Assembly: GCF_004322395.1 (NCBI RefSeq)
Contig: NZ_SCTW01000133.1
Coordinates: 1 to 64,000 of the forward strand
Direction of reading: 5' to 3'
DNA from: Methylobacter sp.
GTDB taxonomy: Bacteria; Pseudomonadota; Gammaproteobacteria; Methylococcales; Methylomonadaceae
DNA: 64,000 bases
Shown: in pieces, positions 27,501-37,100 of the stretch
How positions within the stretch are numbered: the stretch's first letter is position 1
Layout of the letters: every line of letters begins with the position of its first letter
Program-made: the position numbers and the translations under genes
The notes under the pieces: generated by a model
Told to the model about the DNA's origin: nothing
Seen by the model: only the letters and a program-made list of their open reading frames with translations
The model's database searches: none

Positions 27501-28122
27501 CGACCGCAATGGCCGGGCCTTGCGTGCCCAGATAAAAAGCCAACCGGCCGACAGCGGTACTATGCGCGGTGCCGGAAGCCATATAACTGTCAATTTCGGT
27601 ATAAGCCCGGCTTGCCAGCAGATGGTAATAATCGTTGTTGCAAATACCGGCAAACAATCCGGTTTGGCTGCTCATTAACGAGGACGGTAGAATCCCTGCA
27701 TGTTCCAATGCGCGCCAATGATTTTCCAGCAGCATGCGTTGCTGCGGATCTAAGCTGTCCGCTTCGCGCGGGGAGATAAAAAAGAACTCGGCGGCAAATT
27801 GATCGATGTCGTTAAGATAGCCGCCTTGGGTACTGATTATTTTGCCGGCGGCATCGGGATCGGGATTATAAAATCGCTTGCTCAAACGAGCTTCCGGCGC
27901 TTCCTTGACCGCATCGACTTCATTAACCAGCACTTGCCAAAATGCATCGAGATCCTGAGCGCCATCCTGACCTGTCGGAAACTGACAGGCCATGCCGATG
28001 ACAGCGATTTCTTCGAGTGCTTTGCTTTGTTCCAGTTCAGCAATTTTCGCTTTGAGTTTGCGAATTTCAAGTAACGAGTTTTTTACTAATTGCTGGTAAT
28101 CAATTGCTTCGTTATTAGCCAT
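21502..28122 (-). CDS. Type I polyketide synthase, KS-AT-DH-cMT-KR-ACP (second extension module)
   Basis: A single-module PKS of about 2206 residues. Using the ATG at 28128 as residue 1: docking coiled coil (about 15-36), KS (39-465, Cys213), AT (about 560-860, GHSVGEY, specificity loop RAFH), DH (about 920-1185; HRYRGKILVP and LDACFQ keep the His/Asp pair), C-methyltransferase (about 1390-1560, EIGAGTGG), KR (about 1795-2000, Tyr in NYVAAN), ACP (serine in GMDSLT at about 2105). No ER is present, so an alpha-methyl enoyl product is expected. Two starts are possible: ATG 28128 overlaps the previous stop as ATGA; ATG 28122 has GGGA at better spacing and is preferred here. The C-terminal tail (SLEEQLADIDRFLDLDGDC) does not look like the other docking tails. 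Confidence 0.93.
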   Translation of the reverse strand: MANNEAIDYQQLVKNSLLEIRKLKAKIAELEQSKALEEIAVIGMACQFPTGQDGAQDLDAFWQVLVNEVDAVKEAPEARLSKRFYNPDPDAAGKIISTQGGYLNDIDQFAAEFFFISPREADSLDPQQRMLLENHWRALEHAGILPSSLMSSQTGLFAGICNNDYYHLLASRAYTEIDSYMASGTAHSTAVGRLAFYLGTQGPAIAVDTACSSSLVSIHLACQSLRAGECELALASGVNSLLSPEFSINFSRAGMLSPEGRCKTFDDSADGYVRGEGCGVVVLKKLSDALRDGDNILAVIKGSATNQDGRSSGLTAPNGSAQRQVLVEALQAAGLKADQVSYVEAHGTGTSLGDPIEIEALQAVYGSRRQTPLTIGSVKSSIGHLEGAAGIAGFIKTVLMLQHRKIPKQLHFHRPNRHVDWPAMNLKVNQQLSDWQAEPGQQRIAGISSFGFGGTNAHVLVAQAPEQDQSYLSCKQSHQLLTVSANDQHELQHLVQSYSDYLIAYPNTDLADFCYAANAGRDHFQYRTAFSCATVAEAINSLRNIKDGAAIQEKRIAMLFTGQGAFNGALNDFAAYLPLLAEKLDQCEPAFKQQLGVSLKELLFTEQGAKQLLATQYAQPALYCFQVALAETWFALGLEVECFIGHSVGEYATACLAGVFSFEDGLKLVSHRGRLMTSLTEPAGMMAVLASAEKVNQALQASASQLCIAGYNGKTNTVVSGSTNELTRFGAYLDQQGLAYVELKVDRAFHSPLMAPMLEDFAAIAQSINYQAPTKNIISTKTGKLIGNEIAGADYWVDQISKPVLFTQALAELQTQEVNLALEIGPQNVLTKLLQREYAGDTIQAVSSINGQDSGAELLHTISALYQMGLNINWPNYYQSFKGRYLNLPGYPFTRKKYWFKRSTRTALPEQIASLHPLLHSKLELAGEAGKQVFTALLNAESPAFHQDHRYRGKILVPAAHYLEMAIAAFGGTACQITQVSYPAPLMLDSDQEVQLQLILTALADGYDCAIFARPLSDTSVWQCHFNARIKASTEPAQPLLNTSPLNKALSVDEFYQIMAERGIDFGSCYRLLESLSAQDGQVQGKIKTVKEGAYYLYPPMLDACFQVTGSLLPQQDKATYVQMGLESLSFYRAMGQGDIHAYAALREGCDTDQPVFDIDILGEGALPIVQIKGMCLKKIELSKPDSLFYKTQWQSLGLLSDDIDSAKTAAWLEHIAQTPEQYWQNQGNTDIEYLPVLESQALNHVMQALLDLAFPYQLDQSFNLQQCQQQLGVLPRYTKLLDRCLTALTEADYLTKQQEQWRLVKPLAVNPQHSAIDSSIEMQLLNQCGQALAGVLTGKADFLPLLFPENSDISAATLYSQAEGFKLLNSSAVQALKGWLALVPKGRKLKVLEIGAGTGGTTRHVLPLLAETVDFEYAYTDLSAAFFSQAETNFADYDQLIYQTLDISQNPNIQGFAEHDFDLVIAANVIHATADLNKTLAHVHQLLSANGVLMLLEGLKPQLWVDLIFGLTDGWWAFTDHRIYQNYPLLDEKGWQQLLTRTGFNHPALITAKLDATERLCRQSVILTQPVNTAKAIDWLVLKDRLGLADTIAAYLTAQGDTCTLVSYGQNYTQSDDGVWTVDPLQKDDFNRLVSHWLEQSEPAKRAVLNCWPLDAKITEASQSQDVEETLGQLCAGTLHLVQALGAQNVVLQAFNVITQGAQQIGKSDQLQPAMAALWGMVRVVAKEYPQFHCRLLDIQVETALSAPVLKQLSQTGLTNELQGAVRDQQLFVPRLAACAIDNSKPLAIKNQGVYLVTGAFGGMGFKVTQWLIEQGAKHLILLARTAPSESIGQWLEQAKANGININVDAVDISDYQALKQAVDKYCNGRQALAGIFHSAGVFADCLLQDYDWSIFSKVFPAKVQGSWNLHRLGTELKAELDYFVLFSSSASLLAASGLANYVAANTFIDALAAYRQQKNLPAHSINWGVWQDTGMAAAVNDTRRRQWQVMGVRPMQAETALNAMQTVVGSDEANMAIVDIDFNLYVNSQDAGNSENFFQNVLNPQPNQVSKNSEQTESIYSLLQQTPDQQQELMLNHISQMAGSVLGLSTEIDPRRGFFELGMDSLTSMELRNRLQRELDITLDATLTFKYPSVSALSEHLLDVLINKSKKPEIVKAVATSQNYKEQDSNTITIQEAGFSLEEQLADIDRFLDLDGDCLSLYKE

Positions 28123-28124
28123 AA

Positions 28125-31100
28125 TCATCCCAATTCTTTAGCCAATAATTCCGCTGCCTGTTCCAGTGAAAGATCGTCCAGATCATCGATCCCCGGCTGC
28201 TCCAGTTCCTCTGGCGGAACATCGATTTCATTCGTCAACATCGTCATTAAATGTGCAGTCAAAGCTTGAATGGTCGGATAATCGAAAATCGCAGAAGCCG
28301 GCAAATGTATTGCCAGAGCATGATTAATTTTGTTTTTAAATTCCACCGACGTTAAGGAATCCAAGCCCAAATCAAAGAAGCCGGAATGGCGTTGCGTTAA
28401 TGAGTTTAATTGTTCGATTTCCATACCCAGCACAGCGGCCAGTTCCGTTATTAAAAAGTTTTTAAGCTTGCGGCTTCGCTCGCCTTCATTCAACTGGGCC
28501 AAGGCTTCTTTGTTCAGTTGATTGATTACAGGGGCGACCGTTGCCTCGGCTACGATAACAGCAGGTTTAAAGGCCTGATAAAACTCCTGCATCGGCGCAT
28601 CGGCCAGGAATGTCGGCCAATCCATCGGCACCGCTGCCAATTGGGTGTCATCGCGCAATAACGCCGCCGCCAAAACCAGGCCGCCTTGCTCGGGGTTGAT
28701 ATCCGATAAACCTTTACGGATCTTATCGCTTAACTGAAGTTCAGCCGCCGAACCGATTTCCGACCAGCCGCACCAATTAATACTTTGCGCCGGCAAGCCT
28801 TGCGCTCTCCGGTAACCGGCAAATGCATCCAGAAAGGCATTGGCCGCCGCATGATTGGATTGCCCTGCACTACCCAGCAATGAAGCCACCGAGGAATACA
28901 TCAGGAAAAAGTCCAAATCGTCTTGTCGACTAAGCTGGTGCAACAACCATGCGCCTTTTATTTTCGGCTCCAATACAGCTTTGTAACGCGGCCAGTTTTG
29001 CTGCAACAAAGTACTATCGTTAAGCACACCCACTGAGTGCACAATGCCTTTCAACGGAACGCCTGCTTGATGTATCCGGGTAAAAGCAGCTTGCATAGCG
29101 GCTTCATCATTGACGTCGGCAATCAGGGTAATGACTTCGACGCCCTGCGCCTGCAAGTCTTTTATCTTCGCTGCATTAGCCTCTGTCGGCACGGAGCGTC
29201 CCAGCAAAAACAAATGTTTCGCGCCTTTTTCCGCCAACCATTGAGCGCTATATAAGCCTACGCCTTTAAGGCCGCCGGTGATTAAATAACAGGCATGATC
29301 GTCGCAAACGAATTCGCTGTAATTAGCCCGGTTGGTCAAAACGATTTTGCCGATATGCCTGGCTTGCTGCATATAACGAAAAGCTTCTTGCATTTGCGGC
29401 CAGTCAAAGCTGGTGTAAGGCAATGCTGTATATTGTCCCTGTTCAATACCGGCTAATACGCTTTGCAACAGTTGCTGGATTTTTCCCGGTTGGTTTTGGG
29501 AAAGCTCCCTGACATCAACAGCGCAATAATGAATATCCGGTGCGATTTCTGCCAGTTGCTCTTCGCTCAGCAATTCACGCTTGCCGATTTCCAAAAAGCA
29601 GCCTCCGGTTTTCAGCACGCTTAAACCCGCGGTAATAAAATCGCCGGTCAAGCTATTAAAAACAACATCAACGCCCTTGCCGCCGGTCAGTTTCATGACC
29701 TGATCGGCAAAAGACAAGTCACGGGAGTTCATGACCTGTTTGACGCCCAGCTTTTCCACCTGAGGCCATTTTGCTTGACTGGCTGTAGCATACACTTCGG
29801 CACCCGCCGCCAAAGCGACTTGTACAGCGGCCATGCCGGTGCCGCCCGATGCGGCATGAATCAATACCCGCTGCCCCGGCTTTATTTGTGCCAACTCGTT
29901 TAACGCGTAGCTGGCGGTGATAAAAGCAACAGGCAACGTGGCGGCGGATAAAGCCGGAATAGTTTCCGGCAGCGCGGCAACGCATAAAGCATCTACAATC
30001 ACGTAATCGGCAAATGCCCCTTCCGCCAACGCTACGACTCGCTGCCCTTCTTTAAAACCTTGAACGCCATCGCCACACCGGCTGATCACGCCCACGCATT
30101 CCATGCCCAAACCATTACGCTCGAACGGCAGCAACCCCAAAACATCCATCACGTCGATAAAATTAAGCCCGGCTTGCTGCACCTTAATTTCTACCTGACC
30201 GGGTTTTAGCGTAGCCCTGGCTTGAGAGGTTAACTGCAAGGCACTGATCGAGCCTGATTGCGTTTGATCAAGCTGCCATAAGCGGTTGACTTCCGGACTG
30301 GCGGATTCGTCCACAGCGGCTAATCTGGGCACAAAGCGCTGACCTTTGCGATAAGCTTGTTGCGGTTCAAGCTCATTCTGTAGCAAAGTCTGTATCAACA
30401 ACGCAATGCTGGCTTGATCATCATCCAAATCGGCGATAGCGCTGTTTAATTCGGGATGCTCCAATGCGGCGACTTTATTCATGCCCCACAATACCGCAGC
30501 TTCCGGGCATTGACCGCCGTCTTGCTGATTAACGCTTTGCGCGGCTTTGGTGACGTGGCACAGCTTGATTTTCGTCCGTTCAGTCGCTAACAGCGCTTGC
30601 ATTAAATATAAAGCACTGCAACTGAGAAAACGGGTTCTTTCCAATAACTGCTCGGCAGTCAACTGCTCATTTGCCGACAAAGATAATGGCCAGCAATTGA
30701 CCACTGCATCAATGCGACGATCATGTTCAATGCTATTAATCAGCTGCCGATAATCTTCGGCTTTATCGGCATTAATTTGAAACCGATGCGACGACAGTTG
30801 TTTAAATTGCTCCCCGGCTATTACTTGAAAGCAATCTACGCCTTGATCATCCAGCGCCTTGATTAATTGATCGGCAACGCCTTGTTGATCATCCATAATC
30901 AACCAAGACTGCGCTATCGCATCAGGAGCCGAGGCCAGTATCAACGCCTGTTTGAAAGGCGCATCGTCATTGTCCAACACCAGCATTTCGGCATCCAGAC
31001 CCAAATCATGCAAAGCGGATTGCCATTGTTGCGGGGTTAATAACGGGTAGTCCTGACGCAATGCATCATTAAACGCCCACCAGCCTTCAGTCAGGCCGAA

Positions 31101-34100
31101 TACCGTATCGATCCAAGGCGTTGCTTGCACGCCTTCCAGCAAAATCAATTGCCCGCCGTCCGCTAATAATTGCCGGCAATGGATTAAAGCTTGCTGTAAA
31201 TCGCTCGTGGCATGCAACACATTCGAGGCAATAATAATATCGTAACTATGCGCTCCAAATCCTTGGGCTTGCGGATCAGTGGAAATATCCAGACTTTGAT
31301 AATCGACAAAATCATAGTCGCTAAACGCCTGCTTAGCCTGCTGGGTAAAATAGCGCGATACATCGGTAAACGTGTAACGGCAAGGCCTTTGCTTTAACTG
31401 CGGCAGGATATGGTAAGTGGCGGAACCTGTACCGGCGCCGATTTCCAGAATTCGGCAAGGCTTTGTTATCGATGCGGTCCTTGTTAAATCGGCAACGGCA
31501 ACCGCCAACAATTTATTTAAGGCTGCAAAAGAATGCGAATGCCGGTAAAAGTCGGCGGTTGCAGTAGGGCTGTTCGCCGGAAAGATTAGCTGTAAAGGAT
31601 CGACCCTACCCTGCCAGATCGGCTTTAAATTCTCGCCGCAACGCGCAACCAAGGCTATTTCCGATTCCAGTTCGGGATAGTCAAGCAACAATTGCTTGGC
31701 TAGGGAATTGGCCGGTTGAAATGGGGTTTGATTGATTTGCCAGCTTGCATCCGTGTATTTAGCCACGCCTGCTTGCTCTAAAATAGCCAACACGCGTTTG
31801 AACAATCGGGTAAAGCGCGGCTCGACTGAGAGGCTTTGCATTAGGGTTTGTATGTCAGGGTAAACCTGTTTCGGGTCTACGCCCAACTCCAACAAACCTT
31901 GGCAAAGATAAGCTGTTGCCAATTGATTCAGCAGTCCGGCTGAACCTTGGATCGCTTGAAACACCAGCGCTTCATTAAAATCCTGCTGCAAGCCTGACAC
32001 TACCGCCTGACTGCTGATCGATACGTCCTTAAGCTGCCACTCGATACGATGCAATAAACCGTCAATTGCGGATTGGGTTTTAACCGGCTGGTCGGTTACC
32101 TGCTTTAGCATTAGGCCTTCAACACAGGCAATAGCCAGTCCGGCCGGGTCGTAAATGTTTATATCTACCAGCACTGCATCCTGGTACTGTTTGATGACCT
32201 TGGCATGACTCCAAAGCTCCGAATCCGCCTTGCCCGATAAAGCAAAACGTTCGATGCTAAACGGGATATAGCTATGCGGAGTATCGGGAAGTACCGCTAA
32301 CGAGCATTGCACGGCGGCATCCAGCAATACCGGATGAATACGATAGCCACCGGTTAAATTGGCGCATTGAGCATACGCCAATGCCTGATCCGGGCTTTTA
32401 TAAATCTGTTTTAAACTGCGAAAATCGCCGCTGAATTGATAACCGCGCTGCGCTTTTTCTGCATAAAACTGCTCGGTAGAAATCGCGGTTAATTGCCGTT
32501 GCAGTCCCGCCAAATCCAATGCTTGACCGGATGATTGCAAAGTTGCGGTACGACAGCAAAAATGCTGCTGCCAGCTACTGTCATTTTGGCTGTATATCGT
32601 AATGTTCTGCTCTTGCTTTACCGTGTGCAGGGTTAACGTTTGTTCAGATACCGAACACGGTTTTGCGATCACAATATCTTTTAACTCAAGCCCGGAACCT
32701 GCCGCTGTCAGCGCCATTTCGATATACGCGGCCATTGGAAAAATAACGGCGCTGTTGATGACGTGCCCGGCTAACCAATCCAACTGCTCCAAACCGATCA
32801 TCGCCTGATATTGTTCGGCTAATGGCGATGGAATCGCCTGACCTAATAAAGGATGCTGATTTGCTTGGCTTGCTAAAAGGCGCGGCTTGGCCTGATAAAC
32901 GTCATCGAGCCAATACCGTTGTCTTTGGAAAGGATAGGCCGGCAAAGAGACTTTATTAAACGGCAACGTGCCGTAAACTGCCTGCCAATTAATATCCAAG
33001 CCTAGTTCGTATAAGCGGCCAATATTTTCGGAAACCCGCAGGTTATCGCTCAAGCCGGGGTCTAATGCAGGCAAGAATACAGTGTTTTCAGTTTGACGTA
33101 TTTGTCTGGCTAGTCCATTCAATACGGTTTTGGGGCCTATCTCCAGCAAGACTTGGCAAGTGTCGGCTTGATGCAGCGTGTTAATCGCCCCGGTAAAATC
33201 AACCGGCTGGACAATTTGTTCCAGCCAGTAATCGCCCCGGCTCATCTGGTCTGTCACGTCCAGCCCCGACAAGGTGGAAATGATGCGAATAGCAGGTTTG
33301 TTGAATTGAACTTGTTTCAATGTCCTTCTGAATTCGGGCAAGGCTTCGGCCATTAACGGCGAATGAAAGGCGTGAGATACGTTTAACTCGGTGCTTGAAA
33401 CACCGGCTTCGATTAAGCGTTTAAGCAGTTCATCTACACCAATAGCCGAACCTGAAACAACCAAACGTTCAGGCGCATTAAAGCAGGCAATCACCACGCC
33501 TTCGATATTTGCAAGATACTTTTCTAATTGCTGTTGACGGCAATTAACCGCAGCCATTTTGCCGTTAGCCGGCTGCGCCTGCATGACCTGACCGCGCGTC
33601 GCCACCAGCATAACGGCTTGATCCAGATCAAACACGCCCGCCAAGCAGGCTGCGGCATATTCGCCGATACTGTGGCCGATCAATACCTCAGGCTCAACGC
33701 CCCATTGCTGCCATTGTTTAGCCAGCGCATACTCAAGACAAAACAAAGCGGGCTGGGTCAGGCCGGTTTGCTGTAGCTCTTGCTCGGTACTGTGTCCGTC
33801 GAATAATAAATCCGTTAATGACCTGTCGAGATAAGGTTCGAACAAATCGGAACATTGGTCGAAAATTTGCCTGAAATAACTGCGGCTGCAATAAAGCTCT
33901 CGCGCCATTCCTAAGTACTGCGCTCCTTGCCCGGTAAACAGAAATACGACTTGCGGTTTTGATGCGCTGTTTATTTGTTGCGGGTGAGCAGCCTGTAATT
34001 TTTCGATTAGCTGTGCGGTATTGGCCGCGGCAACAGCCAGACGGCAAGTAAAGTGCTGCCGGCCTGTTGCGGCTGTGGCGGCAATATCCAGCAAATTAGA

Positions 34101-37100
34101 GTGATTGTCCCCACTTAAATGCTGTTGATAACGCTGAACAAGTCCCTGCAAAGCTTCGGGCGTTTGCGCCGATAACGGCAATATGCAGGCTAAATCAGGA
34201 CTCTCCGGCTGATTAACTTCCGTAGCTTCGGCAACAATCATATGCACATTGGTTCCGCTAAAACCAAAAGCGCTGATTGCGGCGGTTCTGGGTCTATCGG
34301 TTTGTTTCGGCCAAGCCATGCCGTTAACCGGAACCGTAGCCGGTATTTTCGCCAACGGAATGCGCGGATTCAGTTGCTTGAAATGCAGATGCGGCGGAAT
34401 GAATTGATGTTTAAGCGCCAAGCTCAGTTTAATCAATCCTGCAACGCCGGCCGCTGCCTCGGCATGGCCGATATTGGTTTTAACCGAACTGATCGACAAG
34501 GGATTAGCCGCTGTCCGCCCTTGGCTGTAAATCTGTGCAACCGACTCGATTTCAACCGGATCGCCGAGCGGCGTTCCGGTTCCATGCGCCTCTAACACCG
34601 AAACATCTTCAGCCTTGACGCTGGCGTTAGTTAAAGCCTGTTTCATTAGAGCTTGTTGCGCCAAGCCGTTGGGCGCGGTAATGCCATTGCTGGCCCCGTC
34701 TTGATTGACAGCGCCGCCTTTTATCACGGCAAAAACCTGATCCCTGTCCCGAATCGCATCGGTCAGCGGCTTTAACAGCACTAAACCGCAGCCTTCGCTA
34801 CGCACATAGCCGTCCGCATCGGCATCAAAAGTTTTGCAATGTCCATCGGCCGCCAACATGCCGCTTTTAGAAAAAGCGATTGTCAAGTCCGGCGCCAACA
34901 TTAAATTCACACCGCCCGCCAAAGCTAATCGGCAGCTTGACTGGCGCAGGCTTTCACAGGCTTGCTGTATTGCCAGCAAAGACGAGGAACAAGCGGTATC
35001 GATGCTGATCGCAGGGCCGTTAAAGCCGAAGAAATAAGCCAAGCGCCCCGCCGCCATTGCCGCTGAATTGCCAATCGCATGGTAGACATCGAAGTTTTTA
35101 TCCTGATTTCTTTCAGCCGCCAACAACTCATAATCATGCCCGGACAAGCCTACAAACACACCGGTTTGCTTGGCTTGTTCGGGATTTATTCCGGCCTGCT
35201 CGAAAGCTTCCCAGGCTGTTTCCATTAACAGCCGGTGCTGCGGATCGATCAAGCGGGCTTCGCGCGGGGTTAATTTAAAAAAGCCCGGATCGAACTGATC
35301 GACATCTTTAATAAAACCACCGTAAGGGTTAGCGCCATCTTGTTCATAAAGCCGGTAGTCCCATCGTTCTAAAGGTACTTTTTCTATACCGTCCCGGCCG
35401 GATTGCAAATATTGCCAAAAGCTTTCCGGCGAGTCGATTCCACCAGGGAAACGGCATGCCATCCCGACTATTGCAACATCGAAATGCTGATCCGGCGATT
35501 TTGCTTGGTCGGCCTGCGCAAAGTCGGCCACCGGTAAAATAGACCGGTCAAAGCTCACGCTTGCTTTATTTTGCTCGCCGTTAAAATAAGCTTTGATTGC
35601 ATTAGCTGTGCCGTAGGAAAAAAAGAACATGGGTTCCAATTGAACGCCTAAGCGACGGCTCAACAGACCACGCAACTCTAATAAATCCAATGAATCCAGG
35701 CCTGTTTCCATCAAGGCCCGGTCTGCGGAAAACAGGTGTTTCCTGGACTCGCCCAAAATGGTCAATATGGCTTCATCAATGACCTTGCTTCGAGCGGAAG
35801 CATCGGCCAACAGTCCGGCTTGCTCCGTACTGTTTCGACCGGCCTCGGTATCCGCCATTGGGTACCGGACCAAAATACCGAAACCCAGATTTTCAACATC
35901 GTCAGGCCAGTAATCTTTAATCGGCTTAACGATTTGTGCTCCATGATGAACATGAAAATTAAGCACCGTATCCCACTGGCCGGTGTCCCGGCATTTCTGG
36001 AGATACTGATCCATGCTTAGATCGACTTGTTCGGCAAACTGCTTACACCGGCTAATGCCCAGCACCGTATCGCAGTTGCCATTCAGGCTGCTGACGTATA
36101 GCAGAAAATCTAAAACTTGATCGCCCAGGCCTAAATGCTGAAAGCTGGGTTTAATGTTCATGCCCAAAATCTGGATAATCGAGCCTTGCGGATCATGCAG
36201 TTCGGGCAACCGATAAAAAGTCGTCCGATCCAGACTGGCCTGGTCTTTAATTCTTTGGGTATAGAGAGCGCCGATCACTTCGCCCTGTTGCTCAACGACA
36301 TACTGGCCTTGCGGGTAACGCTTAAGCCGCGCACTGATGATTTCTTTCCCCGCCCTTAAATTCTCCGGCCAACAATCATGATCTAAAGCTTCCAGCGCGG
36401 CTAAATCCTGTATTAATGCTGGACGTAAGCGGTAAGTTCTTTTTTCAAACCAGTTTAAGGTAATCCGGCTGAAGGGTAAGGTTTGCGGATAATGCCTGGC
36501 ATAGTCGAGACGCGGAAATAAGCCGCTTTCTGCCGCTGCAAACAAAAACTCATCGGCGTCCGACAGCATTTGTCCTGAAAAAGCATGATAGGCATCGAAA
36601 TGCAGGTTTTCACATTGATCAAGATAACGGGCGATTACTTTGGGCGCCATACTGTGCACCTCGAGAAACATCGCACCGCTATTGCCTATAATTTCCGACC
36701 AGCGAGTCAAATGCTCAACCAGGCTCTGATAGACAACTTTGGCAGGAATTGATTGACCGGTGTTATCGATATAAACGCCATGAACCTGCCCTTCAGCTCT
36801 TTGTTCCAGTTGAGTCAAGTCTTTCGGCGCTATGTAAGGCCGGTCGTGATCAAGGAAAGATCGGATATGCAGAATTTTATCGGTATTTTCTATGCCGGCG
36901 GACCGTAAATCCTGTAGGAATCGTGCCGGATTGCCGATATCGGCCTGAATGGTTTTATGTGGAATTTCCACCAAGGTTGCAGCGGTTGCCGATAAAGCTT
37001 TCTGATTATAATCAGCGCCTATTAACACTAACGGGTATTTATCGAGTTGCTCGCCCCGTTTGGTTTTCGTTTGAATCAACTGATATACGCGTTTTAATAA

